Under the pieces are notes generated by a model, which was not told where the DNA came from, ran no database searches, and saw only the letters and a list, made by a program, of their open reading frames with translations. 64,000 nt of DNA, from assembly GCF_029955155.1 (NCBI RefSeq), contig NZ_JAPNOZ010000011.1, forward strand, positions 558,001 to 622,000, in the 5' to 3' direction. Positions within the stretch are counted from its first letter, which is position 1. The number at the start of each line of letters is the position of its first letter. A program made the position numbers and the translations under genes. Below, piece after piece: positions 38,040 to 46,746 of this stretch. Origin of the DNA: Psychrobacillus sp. NEAU-3TGS (GTDB lineage Bacteria > Bacillota > Bacilli > Bacillales_A > Planococcaceae).

Positions 38040-38789
38040 TTAGTTTAATAAGGGTTCCAATTTAAAGTACTCCGTTAATGGCACTTTTCTACCTTCTTTA
38101 TGCCATCTATGATAGGTATCAAAAACCTCCTTCACATTATTATTCGCCCGAACTTCTACTAAATACTTTATAGAAAGATAACTTCGCCAATAATCAAACA
38201 TAATACTTGATAAGCTACCCAGGTATGAACTGCTGCCAAAGTTATCTAAAGAATGATTTCCATATTTGTTCTTGAAAGCTTCAAACAACTCGGCTTCTGC
38301 ATTTGTTATTTCATTGAATTCCTTCTCACTTAATAATATCTTTCGAGGTAGATAAAAACACATTCCTTCCTCGAACCATATACTATCTTCTCTTTCATCA
38401 TCAAATTCATCTAAAAATAAATCAGAATGGTGAGTAAGTTCGTGTGCTAATATTATAAATACCTGATTTTCAGAGTAGCTTTCATAAAATTTTTGTACAT
38501 TAGGAAGTGCTTTTCCGTCCAATTGTCTTACAAGAATTTTCCGCCAAGTTTCTAGATCTGGTGACATATAAATTAAATCTTTATTAGTGTAAGCTGGTAT
38601 TGGTATATCGGAAAAAACCTTAGTTGCTAATTCTTCTGAAGTCCATAAAATACCTTTTGGTAGTTCTGTCAAAGAATAATGATCCTCAAGTATTTTTTGG
38701 TACGCATTCAGCTTCTTACCAAATCTATGTATAATATCTTGATACTTCTCATATTCCTCTTTGTTTTCAAAAGCATATACTTGTCTCAT
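38040..38789 (-). CDS. Putative zinc metallopeptidase (HExxH)
   Basis: A 249-residue protein without signal peptide. FIILAHELTHHSDLFLDEF contains an HExxH zinc motif and the following SIWFEEGMCFYLPRK offers a glutamate as third ligand, as in gluzincin peptidases. I do not recognise a specific family; it may be intracellular, perhaps a stress or toxin-type peptidase. Start ATG 38789 is preceded by GGGGAG. It is followed by a composite repeat element on the other side. Confidence 0.65.
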   Translation of the reverse strand: MRQVYAFENKEEYEKYQDIIHRFGKKLNAYQKILEDHYSLTELPKGILWTSEELATKVFSDIPIPAYTNKDLIYMSPDLETWRKILVRQLDGKALPNVQKFYESYSENQVFIILAHELTHHSDLFLDEFDDEREDSIWFEEGMCFYLPRKILLSEKEFNEITNAEAELFEAFKNKYGNHSLDNFGSSSYLGSLSSIMFDYWRSYLSIKYLVEVRANNNVKEVFDTYHRWHKEGRKVPLTEYFKLEPLLN

Positions 38790-38816
38790 TAAGTTATCTC
38801 CCCTTCGTTTAAAAAT

Positions 38817-38900
38817 GAACTAACCTGCCACGTTAGCACAATTTTAAAAAGCTTTACCCCTTCTTGAAGTGAAGTGCCTGTCAGTTTAAAAGAAAAAGCG
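38817..38900. repeat. Composite intergenic repeat, copy A
   Basis: GAACTAACCTGCCACGTTAG, then GCTTTACCCC/TTCTTGAAGT hairpin arm, then GTGCCTGTCAGTTTAAAAG. On the minus strand the hairpin is followed by T residues, so it also acts as a terminator for the gene at 38945-39172. Confidence 0.7.
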
Positions 38901-38944
38901 ACGTTTACTCCACAATCGCAATCGATTATTGTACAGGTTCGTAC

Positions 38945-39172
38945 TTACTTTTTGGGCATAGTGTATGTCACAGAAAAACCATTGCTTTCTTCAATCTTTG
39001 TAAAAATTTCACGAAGAATTTCTAATGCTCTCTCATTTGATTCGTACTTACCTAAAATTTTACTCCAGTGAATTGCAGCACTACCAATTACTCCTTCTAT
39101 TTTCTTTCCATTTACTGTAATCTCTTTAGCGTTTATCAAACTTTTATCATCTTGTGTTGCAATCCAAAGCAT
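38945..39172 (-). CDS. Small cytoplasmic protein of unknown function
   Basis: A 75-residue protein (MLWIATQDDKSLINAKEITV, GSAAIHWSKILGKYESNERA, IEESNGFSVTYTMPKK). I have an impression of similar short proteins in the Bacillus cereus group but no named domain. AAAAGGATG precedes the ATG. The gene is flanked by the composite repeat at its 3' end. Confidence 0.65.
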   Translation of the reverse strand: MLWIATQDDKSLINAKEITVNGKKIEGVIGSAAIHWSKILGKYESNERALEILREIFTKIEESNGFSVTYTMPKK

Positions 39173-39316
39173 AAATAATCATCCTTTTTGTTTATTCTTT
39201 CTCATTTGTGAATACAACAATCTGGTCCTATTACTCCTCCATTTACCTGCTCATTAGTTAGAATTAAAGACTTATAGAATAATTGCATATTATATAAATG
39301 ATGTGACAATAATTAT

Positions 39317-39601
39317 TTATCTCTTACCTTTAAGCTCTAAAAGTATAGGTGCTATATTTAGTAAGATAGAAACAATTGTCAAAAACCATAATGCCCTTTC
39401 CATACCAGGTACTACATCCATTAAAGCTGACCAATCTTCCACTTTTACCCACCCAGATATAAGACTATATTCTGAACAAAGTGTTAATGCTGTAAATGAT
39501 AAACCTATCGCCATAGCAAGCTTATAATCTTTTCCTGCTTTATACATATAGAGATTTATAATAGTTGCTATTATTGCGATAACCCCAAATATTATCCACA
39601 T
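39317..39601 (-). CDS. Small membrane protein with three helices
   Basis: A 94-residue protein with hydrophobic segments at about 1-20, 28-50 and 70-90. GGAGG lies before the ATG at 39601. No known family. A short copy of the repeat's first motif (AACAAACCTGCCGTTTAGTTCAA, split as AACAAACCTGCC and GTTTAGTTCAA) lies in the next gap at 39742-39766. Confidence 0.6.
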   Translation of the reverse strand: MWIIFGVIAIIATIINLYMYKAGKDYKLAMAIGLSFTALTLCSEYSLISGWVKVEDWSALMDVVPGMERALWFLTIVSILLNIAPILLELKGKR

Positions 39602-39807
39602 AACTATACCTCCATATAATTTAATTTATGTTGTATAATACTAATGTGCATCAACTCAATTTTTTGCATTACTTTTTTATTAGACATTAATACGTATAAT
39701 CTTACTTTACAGTATATGCTCTTACTTTTTGATTTCTTATTTAACAAACCTGCCGTTTAGTTCAAGATGAAATTATCCTTTTCAAAATGACTAACCCTAA
39801 AAATTAT

Positions 39808-40678
39808 TTAAGAAGTAATTATATCGAGAATCTTATTTGATAGATCTTCACTTTCTAAGTGGCTAAACGTTTTAGTATCCGCAGTTATAATAACCGAAAT
39901 TTTTTCCATAGGATATATAAGAATTTGTTGACCACCTGTACCTAAAGCTCGATAAATCTCATTACCTCTATAACTTTTTAGCCACCAACCATATCCATAA
40001 TCACCATAACTAAGATTTGTTGAAATGCGATTTTCAACAGAAGTTTTTATCCAATCATTCGAAATAATTTCATTGTTATTAACAAAACCATTATTGTTAA
40101 GTAGCTTTGATATTTTTATTAAACTTTCAAATGATATCTTTAAGCCTGTACTCCCAACAGTTACCACCTTGCGGGTCACTTTCCCATTCGACATCATTTA
40201 TTCCTAGCTCTGAAAAGAGATTAGCCTGAGCATAACTGGACATCTTTAAACCCGTTGACTTACTAATAATTGCAGATAAAAGGTGATAATCAACGCCTTT
40301 GTATCTAAAATTCCCATACCCAGATAAGGGAAGATCCAATATACTCGTCACCCAATCTCTACTACTTAGAATTAATCCGTATAAGTTTTTATCATCAATA
40401 TCGAATCCTGAGCTCATTGTAAGCAAGTCTCGTATTACTATATGACCAGGAGCATCAGATAAATAGTAATTAATTGGAGTTTCCAAAGACTTTATATGTT
40501 TTTCTTTAAAAGCAATCCCAATCAAAAGTGAAACTATGCTTTTTGTCATTGAACGAATGTTTATTAATTTAGAAACATTCTTTTGCTGAGTATTAAATAT
40601 TTCTTTGTTTGAAACTGATACATATAAATTATGAATTGAGTCACTTTGTTCATATAATCTAAGAATTGCTTCACTCAT
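39808..40678 (-). pseudogene. Serine hydrolase (beta-lactamase family class C-like), frameshifted
   Basis: Two frames make one protein of about 289 residues. The first (40678 to about 40165) has INIRSMTKSIVSLLIGIAF with the SxxK motif, RDLLTMSSGFD and GNFRYKGVDYHLLSAII; the second resumes VTVGSTGLKISFESLIKISK and GDYGYGWWLKSYRG and ends GGQQILIYPMEKISVIITAD. The junction after ESDPQG at about 40163-40170 needs removal of one base. The family covers penicillin-binding-like hydrolases and esterases; there is no signal peptide. Confidence 0.85.
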
Positions 40679-40839
40679 ACGACTCTTCCCCCCAGGAATA
40701 TATCATTCTTAAATGAAAGCTTAATTACCTCCAAGAATTGTTACCTAACTTGTTGCTTACTTTTATTAATTATTGAAATGATAGTCTTGTTTAACCAAAA
40801 GCACTTCGTTAGTTTAAGTGCCATTCTCTCCAATGTATC

Positions 40840-41565
40840 TCAAATGTTGTCAATAACCCTTTTTATTGCACTAATTACTAGTTCTGGTTCATCATTCTGT
40901 ATATAATGGGCACTATTTTCAGCAATCACAAATTCGCCTATCGAGGAAATTTTAAGAATCTCTTTTTGCATCTCATTCCATAACGCTTGTGAATCCTCCG
41001 AATAATGAGCTTTCTTGCCCGCTGAAAGAACAACTAATGGAATATTTAACTTTCTTATTGATACCTTCAACTGTTTTAAACTTTCCATAAATTCATCATA
41101 ATTACCTTCGTATACAAATTGCTTATTATATGCTTGTTGAAATTCATGTGGCATCGTCGGTAGAAAAATCTCCCTATAATCCTCTGGGGTAGAATCGACC
41201 AGTACAAGACCACAAACCTCTTTTGGATATTTAGTTGCATACAAACGTGCATTAACTCCACCAAATGAATGGCCAACTAATATGTATGGGGGTTTTATTT
41301 TTGCTCCTTTAAGAAGTTCGTGCAATTCTCTTACCATCTCACGACTCGTCCTGGAATTAGAACTTGATTCACTCTTTCCAAGCCCTGCCCTATCATAAAT
41401 GAAAACATCGGACAGCAGGGATATATCATCAACTACTGAATCCCAAACCTTAGAAGTATTTCCATAACCAGCATCCAGTACAATAGTTGGTCTTCCCTTA
41501 TTTTCTCCAACCAATTTAGCGTATAGTTTACAATCACTTATCTGAACAAATATCTCTTTTGTCAT
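40840..41565 (-). CDS. Alpha/beta hydrolase
   Basis: A 241-residue hydrolase with the oxyanion motif VLDAGYG, the DRAGLGKS motif, the nucleophile elbow GHSFGG (Ser about 103), and C-terminal ENSAHYIQNDEP carrying the catalytic histidine. It looks intact and cytoplasmic; no substrate can be assigned. It lies next to the broken serine hydrolase. Confidence 0.82.
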   Translation of the reverse strand: MTKEIFVQISDCKLYAKLVGENKGRPTIVLDAGYGNTSKVWDSVVDDISLLSDVFIYDRAGLGKSESSSNSRTSREMVRELHELLKGAKIKPPYILVGHSFGGVNARLYATKYPKEVCGLVLVDSTPEDYREIFLPTMPHEFQQAYNKQFVYEGNYDEFMESLKQLKVSIRKLNIPLVVLSAGKKAHYSEDSQALWNEMQKEILKISSIGEFVIAENSAHYIQNDEPELVISAIKRVIDNI

Positions 41566-41721
41566 TAAGTCCTTTCCCTCTCTTTTTATTAATCAGTTGG
41601 TTTAAGTACTTATCAGAATACCTCTAAACCTTATCTTATTCTGCTTAATACATTAACGTTTTTCTCGGAAAAAAGTTCATTTATCAGAAAGTTTGCACTT
41701 TATAAATATTTTCCCCATTAA

Positions 41722-41820
41722 GCTAAACTACCCCTTACTTCAATAAAAAAGACTTTACTTCTTCTTGAAGTAAAGCACCCTTTAGTTGAAGAAGAAACGT
41801 GAAGCTTATTCAACAATCGC
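41722..41820. repeat. Composite intergenic repeat, copy B
   Basis: CTAAACTACCCCTTACTTCA, a GACTTTACTTC/GAAGTAAAGC hairpin, ACCCTTTAGTTGAAG, and a tail ending CAACAATCGC. Copy A carries a matching tail ending CCACAATCGC. Confidence 0.7.
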
Positions 41821-41826
41821 GTATGA

Positions 41827-41874
41827 AAAACCGATATTATGCAACTCTGTATAAAAAGTTGCATAATATCGGCC
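41827..41874 (-). terminator. Terminator of the XRE/DUF2975 operon
   Basis: CCGATATTATGCAAC and GTTGCATAATATCGG form a perfect 15-base stem followed by TTTTT on the minus strand. Confidence 0.9.
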
Positions 41875-41901
41875 TTTGTTACTTTAATAAAGCCTATCCA
41901 A

Positions 41902-43146
41902 TTAAAAAATGATAGGAAAAGTAAATATTACGAAAGCTGCCCAAAGTCCGTAGATCGGCAAATACTTAGTGACAGCGTTTTGGATAGTGGAAGGTCCAGA
42001 TTTGTTTTGAAGAAAACGGATATAGGAGAACATAATCCAGATTAGATTTGCCCATATTAGCATGTTTACTCCTAAAACAGCAATTCTATTAGGCGTAATC
42101 CCATAAGAAGATAGTCTGAACACGATGGCTGACAAAGCCACACTGTCAATGATAAGCGCAAGAACAATTAAGGCTACATTTATATAATCGGAAATGCTCT
42201 TTTTCTTGTCTGAGTCCTTCTCGATGATGGAAAATATAGTAACGGCCAATACACCAAGGAGTATTCCGTTGAAGGCTATCAGGAAATTACGGTCCAAGAA
42301 TGGATTTTTTCCGACCCATACAACCGTTATAAGATAGACCAACAATGTGACCAGGACAAGAGGACTAAAAATTTTAGCTATATATGGTGTAATATTCTTA
42401 GCAAGTTTAAGATTCATGGATACTAGGTATGCAGCCACAATTGCGAGAGCGGCAGCACCAAATAAAACGACGTTGCTAAAATAGAAGTCTTCAATATCCA
42501 ACCCAACAAAGCTAAATAACTGCATGGTTAATGCTGCTAGTACCATTCCGCTAACTGCCATGCTGGCATAGAGAATACCATATTCCAAATTAAATTTAAT
42601 ATAGGCTAATCTTGCACTGCCTTTTGCATATTCATTTCCTGTAAATGCAAGCCCTACCAATCCCCATAAGAATATGGGAAGGTGCAAATAAGCAAGGATA
42701 ACACTGTCTTTATAATTCAATGGCAACATATTAAGATAAATCCCGGAAATTAGGAACAAGGCTACAAGGGAATAAATAACACTTTTTTTCGGAGTATTAT
42801 TGTAAACAAAGTAGGCAGCGATAAAGGGAATTATACCAAAAGCCAGGTTAATTGGAGCAATTGCTTCCTGTTCTACAAAATGGAAAATGATCCGAGTGCT
42901 AATCCCAGCGAGAATGGCTAAAATGCCCATGAATAAGAATCCTTTTTGAAGCATGGAGGATTTTTCGTTATTTACCATCTCCTTGAAATGCAATCTTTCA
43001 TACCAAACACCAAGAACCTGGGAATCAGGATTTAGTTCCCATGCCTGTGAGAATGACTTTTTAAAAGTTTTTGGATCTTTTCTATACATTCTCTCCAGCT
43101 CCTGAGGATTAGCGATATTTTCAATTATCAAATTGTTAATGTCCAT
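41902..43146 (-). CDS. Ten-helix membrane protein of unknown function
   Basis: A 414-residue protein with a soluble N-terminal 70 residues (MDINNLIIENIANPQELERM, then KDPKTFKKSFSQAWELNPDS) and about ten to eleven membrane helices. I cannot name its family. It follows an XRE regulator by 17 bases and a DUF2975 membrane protein, and the three appear to form one operon ended by a strong terminator. The regulator probably controls it. Confidence 0.75.
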   Translation of the reverse strand: MDINNLIIENIANPQELERMYRKDPKTFKKSFSQAWELNPDSQVLGVWYERLHFKEMVNNEKSSMLQKGFLFMGILAILAGISTRIIFHFVEQEAIAPINLAFGIIPFIAAYFVYNNTPKKSVIYSLVALFLISGIYLNMLPLNYKDSVILAYLHLPIFLWGLVGLAFTGNEYAKGSARLAYIKFNLEYGILYASMAVSGMVLAALTMQLFSFVGLDIEDFYFSNVVLFGAAALAIVAAYLVSMNLKLAKNITPYIAKIFSPLVLVTLLVYLITVVWVGKNPFLDRNFLIAFNGILLGVLAVTIFSIIEKDSDKKKSISDYINVALIVLALIIDSVALSAIVFRLSSYGITPNRIAVLGVNMLIWANLIWIMFSYIRFLQNKSGPSTIQNAVTKYLPIYGLWAAFVIFTFPIIF

Positions 43147-43163
43147 AGTTATACCTCCCCTTT

Positions 43164-43379
43164 TTAACTGTCTTCGTCATTTTTGTATTCTAAAATATCT
43201 CCTGGCTGGCATTCTAAAGCCTTACAAATTGCCTCTAAAGTAGATAATCGAATCGCTTTTGCCTTTCCGTTTTTCAATATAGAAAGGTTCGCCATTGTTA
43301 TTCCAACCTTCTCCGAAAGTTCAGTTACGCTCATTTTCCTTTTTGCTATCATTACATCAATATTGATTATAATTGCCAT
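43164..43379 (-). CDS. XRE-family transcriptional regulator (YozG-like)
   Basis: A 71-residue single helix-turn-helix protein of the Cro/C1 type: MIAKRKMSVTELSEKVGITM, ANLSILKNGKAKAIRLSTLE and CKALECQPGDILEYK. Small XRE proteins of this type are regularly encoded next to DUF2975 genes, as here (11-base gap). RBS GAGGTGA precedes the start. It probably regulates its own operon. Confidence 0.88.
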   Translation of the reverse strand: MAIIINIDVMIAKRKMSVTELSEKVGITMANLSILKNGKAKAIRLSTLEAICKALECQPGDILEYKNDEDS

Positions 43380-43390
43380 TGTTAGTCACC

Positions 43391-43873
43391 TCAGACCGTT
43401 AAATCATTTTCTGATTTCATATTGATTGCTTCTAGTAAAAGTTTTTGGAGAACAGCCGCAAATACTGCGATAACCATCGATGCAAAAGGAACAACCAATC
43501 CGACAAAGACAACTCCTGGTGCATCGTCTACTTCCGCAAAGATATAGAAGAGCGGCCAAACTAGCACATGCAAAATACTAATTGTGATGGCACAGTATTT
43601 GATTTTCTTTAAAGCATTTACAGATAAATCGGAGAAAGCTTTATTTTGGTCAATATAGCGTAAGAGTTTAAAGGCCTGATACAAAGCAATGTAAAAAGGA
43701 ATAGCAGACGTATCAAAAACGATGAAAACGAAATATTTTATATAAGCAAACTCTGGAAGCAATTTTGCTGCAAGATTCGCCATCTCAGGCACCAAAAAGA
43801 TGCACAGAGCAAGAACTGGGAGTCCTAAAAGAATAACAGCTATTTTTAAAAACAACGTTGTTACCTTTTCCAT
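43391..43873 (-). CDS. DUF2975 membrane protein
   Basis: A 160-residue protein with four membrane segments. IALYQAFKLLRYIDQNKAFSD LSVNALKKIKYCA is the cytoplasmic loop typical of DUF2975. The ATG at 43873 follows GAGG; a GTG three codons earlier is also open. First gene of the operon with the XRE regulator and the ten-helix protein. Confidence 0.85.
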   Translation of the reverse strand: MEKVTTLFLKIAVILLGLPVLALCIFLVPEMANLAAKLLPEFAYIKYFVFIVFDTSAIPFYIALYQAFKLLRYIDQNKAFSDLSVNALKKIKYCAITISILHVLVWPLFYIFAEVDDAPGVVFVGLVVPFASMVIAVFAAVLQKLLLEAINMKSENDLTV

Positions 43874-43993
43874 AAAAAGCACCTCACTTATTTTTTTCTG
43901 ATTTGATTTTAATATAAATTTTATCGTTTTACAATATCTTTTTATTCATTTATATAATATTTTTATTGTATATTTTTGTTTTAAGCAAAATAA

Positions 43994-44022
43994 AAAGTAT
44001 TCCTCATTTAAAGAAATACTCG
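43994..44022 (-). terminator. Terminator downstream of the 44.2 kb gene
   Basis: AGTATTTCTT and AGGAATACT form a stem on the minus strand followed by TTTTATTTT. Confidence 0.65.
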
Positions 44023-44057
44023 ATAACTTTAAAGCATTAAATTTTATAACTTGTACA

Positions 44058-44165
44058 GCTAACCTGTAACATTTCGCAATGAATTTCTATGATAGATCTA
44101 CTCGATATTTTGGACAAAAAATAGACCATCGGAAATGATCGTCTAAATTACTAAAGGACCTAGTA
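44058..44165. repeat. Composite intergenic repeat, copy C (long form)
   Basis: AGCTAACCTGTAACATTTCG, a middle segment with ATAGACCATC/GATCGTCT as a hairpin (about 44122-44143), and CTAAAGGACCTAG at the end. The middle part matches copies M and N. Confidence 0.6.
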
Positions 44166-44189
44166 CATAACTACTTTACTTAAATTCGT

Positions 44190-44435
44190 TTACCCAAAAC
44201 CAATATCGACCAGTGTTTTTTTATTATTTGCAATCAAGAGGATAAAAGGAATAATTCCTAAAATAATATATATAGTTATGAATATCGATGTTTGGAGAAT
44301 TTTCATGTTCTCAACTATACTCATAAAAATTATTAACGTTCCTAAAACAAATAAGGAAAAACTAAATCTTTCTGATAAGATTGAAACTTTATCTCGCCTA
44401 AAAGAACTCTTGTTTTTTGAGACAAAAAAATTCAC
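44190..44435 (-). CDS. Small two-helix membrane protein
   Basis: An 81-residue protein with helices at about 24-43 and 50-70. The start is a GTG after a weak GGAAA site, so expression is less certain than for its neighbours. It lies between repeat copies C and D. Confidence 0.45.
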   Translation of the reverse strand: MNFFVSKNKSSFRRDKVSILSERFSFSLFVLGTLIIFMSIVENMKILQTSIFITIYIILGIIPFILLIANNKKTLVDIGFG

Positions 44436-44509
44436 TTTCCATTAGGAGGCTAAACCCTATAATCATCACCGATATTCCAAATACCAATTAAATCCCCTTC
44501 CTCTTTATA

Positions 44510-44592
44510 CTAACCAACTTCGTTAATGAAATAAGAAAAACTAACTGTCTTGGCAGCCCTACGTAAAGCACCCCTTAGTTTTACAAGGAATA
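44510..44592. repeat. Composite intergenic repeat, copy D
   Basis: ACTAACCAACTTCGTTAATG, a second CTAACTGTC, and GTAAAGCACCCCTTAGTTTT. The hairpin arm is worn. Confidence 0.55.
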
Positions 44593-44601
44593 AGTAGTAT
44601 T

Positions 44602-44733
44602 TTACTTTTCGTTCAATCTTTTTAACAATTCAATTATTTGTTTGTTTTGTTCACTTGTTTTTCTTATCTTCACTTCAATAGATAAGCAAGTTATTGCTAT
44701 TACAATAACACCCACTGTTATAATAAACTCCAT
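44602..44733 (-). CDS. Small single-pass membrane protein (43 aa)
   Basis: MEFIITVGVIVIAITCLSIE is a membrane segment, followed by a charged coiled-coil-like tail (VKIRKTSEQNKQIIELLKRL). A strong GAGGGGGA site lies before the ATG at 44733. No family recognised; the compact unit is bounded by repeat copies D and E. Confidence 0.6.
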   Translation of the reverse strand: MEFIITVGVIVIAITCLSIEVKIRKTSEQNKQIIELLKRLNEK

Positions 44734-44785
44734 TTTTTATTCCCCCTCACTCCCTCTAAAATACAGCATAATAACGAATACTCTT

Positions 44786-44870
44786 GTTTGCTGCTTAAGT
44801 TCATTAAGAGTAAAGCTTTATTCATTTTGAAGGAAAGCACCCAGTGCAAGCCCTCGTTACTCTATTAAGA
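44786..44870. repeat. Composite intergenic repeat, copy E
   Basis: TTTGCTGCTTAAGTTCATTA, GTAAAGCTTTATTC with a hairpin arm, GGAAAGCACCCAGTGCAAG and CCCTCGTTACTCTATTAAGA. Confidence 0.55.
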
Positions 44871-44873
44871 ATA

Positions 44874-45044
44874 TTACTTATGTATACTAGTTACAATTCG
44901 AGAAACAAAGTAAGAAAAGCCACTTAGACCTACATTTCCTACTAAAATTAATAAAGGCTCTTGTTCCGCATACAACATACCTATACAAAACAGGATAAAA
45001 CATACTAGTGAACCTGTAATATTTAATAAAATGTTTTTTATCAT
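44874..45044 (-). CDS. Small two-pass membrane protein (56 aa)
   Basis: MIKNILLNITGSLVCFILFC begins the protein; a second hydrophobic stretch is LLILVGNVGLSGFSYFV. AGGTGG precedes the ATG at 45044. Unknown function. It sits between repeat copies E and F. Confidence 0.6.
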   Translation of the reverse strand: MIKNILLNITGSLVCFILFCIGMLYAEQEPLLILVGNVGLSGFSYFVSRIVTSIHK

Positions 45045-45066
45045 TGTTTAAAACCACCTTTTATTT

Positions 45067-45100
45067 CACTAAATTGCTGCGTTAGTTCGATTAGAAAAAA
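45067..45100. repeat. Composite intergenic repeat, copy F (short)
   Basis: CACTAAATTGCTGCGTTAGT followed by TCGATTAGAAAAAA; only the first motif of the element is kept. Confidence 0.55.
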
Positions 45101-45110
45101 TGACTTGTAT

Positions 45111-45521
45111 TTATCGATAATTACTAATTTTTGTCTTAAATTTAGAAGAGAAATGAAACATTAATAATATTATAAATGCGATTATACAAGGATAGCCAAT
45201 GAGCACCACTGGATTCATATGTTCGACTAAACTAAACTCCCCCCATTCAAGCCATAACCCCCATCCCATTCCTAAAACACTAAATATCAAAGAGAGTATA
45301 AAAACCAATGGCCGTCGTTGTTTAAATAGCCCTACAAATATATTGACAACTCCAAAATAGATCAAAAGTGCCGAAAGGAAGAAATACCATTTGAAACCTT
45401 GTAACCCAGGGATTACAAAAGTAAATGTGATACCAGAAAAAAATACAATTGCTAGAATACTATAAATCAAAAAGAATAGTGGTTTCTTTTGTACCTCTTC
45501 ATAGAATTTTTCACCTAACAT
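45111..45521 (-). CDS. Membrane protein with four helices
   Basis: A 136-residue protein with helices at about 14-36, 43-64, 70-90 and 102-122. It starts MLGEKFYEEVQKKPLFFLIY after an AGGAGGC site. No named family; bounded by repeat copies F and G. Confidence 0.68.
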   Translation of the reverse strand: MLGEKFYEEVQKKPLFFLIYSILAIVFFSGITFTFVIPGLQGFKWYFFLSALLIYFGVVNIFVGLFKQRRPLVFILSLIFSVLGMGWGLWLEWGEFSLVEHMNPVVLIGYPCIIAFIILLMFHFSSKFKTKISNYR

Positions 45522-45562
45522 TATTTTATGCCTCCTTTGACTTCCATACTTTTACCATTAAT

Positions 45563-45632
45563 CTTCAACTAGCCTGCTCCTTTATTTTATTAAAAAAGCT
45601 TTACCCCTCGAAGTAAAGAACCCGTATGTTAC
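45563..45632. repeat. Composite intergenic repeat, copy G
   Basis: CAACTAGCCTGCTCCTTTAT, an AAAAAAGCTTTACC/GTAAAG hairpin, and AACCCGTATGTTACTTAA. It ends in the stop codon of the next small gene and gives that gene a terminator. Confidence 0.6.
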
Positions 45633-45748
45633 TTAAATGGTCCTCTATAGTTAGGCCTTGAAACATCCACAACTGTAAAAGAAAATAAGATAATATTTAC
45701 AACTAATAACAAAAATGGAAAACATAATTTGAATTTCCCTGACATCAT
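45629..45748 (-). CDS. Small single-pass protein (39 aa)
   Basis: MMSGKFKLCFPFLLLVVNII is a membrane or signal segment, followed by a short tail VDVSRPNYRGPFK. AGAGGGGAG lies about ten bases before the ATG. Unknown function. The next 150 bases (to 45916) hold a worn repeat copy (ACACCCTCGTTAATACAATA near 45816). Confidence 0.5.
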   Translation of the reverse strand: MMSGKFKLCFPFLLLVVNIILFSFTVVDVSRPNYRGPFK

Positions 45749-45916
45749 ATAAAAGTAACTCCCCTCTTAAAACCATCAAGTTTTACCTAAAATTAAAATG
45801 AAGTAGGATTAAGTAACACCCTCGTTAATACAATAAGAACTGAGCTTCTATAAGTCAGCTTACCAAGCTTGATAAATCTGTTTAATTGTTATTCAGAATG
45901 GCTTCGAGTTTATTTA

Positions 45917-46213
45917 CTAAACAAATTCGCGTAGGAATGGCATAACAACCCCCATGACAAACAAAGCGATGGCGATGTAAAGGATGGTTCCACCTATTGG
46001 TAGAATCCATTTTTGCTTCTTGTATTGGAACCAGTAATTAACTGCCCACATGACGAGCAGAAAACCAAAAAGACCTAATTTAAATATGTCAGAGATGGGG
46101 TCATGGACTGGAGGGCTAATATTTACCACAGAGAAAAACGCTAAAATACCAATAGCACCCAATAGGATCAAATTGACGACATGCACGAAAATATTATAAT
46201 AATGGTTATTCAT
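45917..46213 (-). CDS. Membrane protein with three helices
   Basis: A 98-residue protein with helices at about 8-28, 46-62 and 70-92. GGGGAGGAG precedes the ATG at 46213. No known domain. Confidence 0.68.
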   Translation of the reverse strand: MNNHYYNIFVHVVNLILLGAIGILAFFSVVNISPPVHDPISDIFKLGLFGFLLVMWAVNYWFQYKKQKWILPIGGTILYIAIALFVMGVVMPFLREFV

Positions 46214-46270
46214 TAAATCTCCTCCCCGAACATTTATAGTTCACAATCTCAACTATTAAAGAACATTTCC

Positions 46271-46741
46271 TCATGATCTCCTCTCCTTCCCAGCTGTATT
46301 AAACAAACAAGCGCCTAAAAAATCCTTCGTATCCTGGTGAGTAAGTATATCTAACACATCGTCTTTTTCCATAAATTCTATGCTACTAATTTCATTATCC
46401 TTTGGATTAAGAGAGTCTATATCTCCTAAAAATTCAACTAGAAACATAGTTGTTTCCTGTTTAGCGTATCCGAGTTTGACTTTAAGTTCATCCGGAAATT
46501 CAAAACGAATTTTTTCAGGAAATTCTTTTATGATTTTATAATCTGTTGATCCCGTCTCTTCTTGCAATTCCCGCAACAGTGCATGGTATAGTCCCTTATC
46601 TGTTTCTTCTACTCCACCTTTTATGAAGTCCCACTCACCTTTGATATTCCGTTTTCCCTCTAAAGTATTTATATTCGTCTTATGTACAATTAAAAATTTA
46701 TTTCCTTGAAAAACAACTGCACCGACAGCCCTTCTGAGCAT
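46271..46741 (-). CDS. NUDIX hydrolase
   Basis: A 156-residue NUDIX pyrophosphatase; the box is GGVEETDKGLYHALLRELQE followed by ETG, a full match to GX5EX7REUXEEXGU. The substrate is unknown. The ATG at 46741 follows AGGAG; a GTG three codons earlier would overlap the upstream gene's stop. It forms a pair with the histidine phosphatase gene just upstream. Confidence 0.85.
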   Translation of the reverse strand: MLRRAVGAVVFQGNKFLIVHKTNINTLEGKRNIKGEWDFIKGGVEETDKGLYHALLRELQEETGSTDYKIIKEFPEKIRFEFPDELKVKLGYAKQETTMFLVEFLGDIDSLNPKDNEISSIEFMEKDDVLDILTHQDTKDFLGACLFNTAGKERRS

Positions 46742-46746
46742 TTCTA

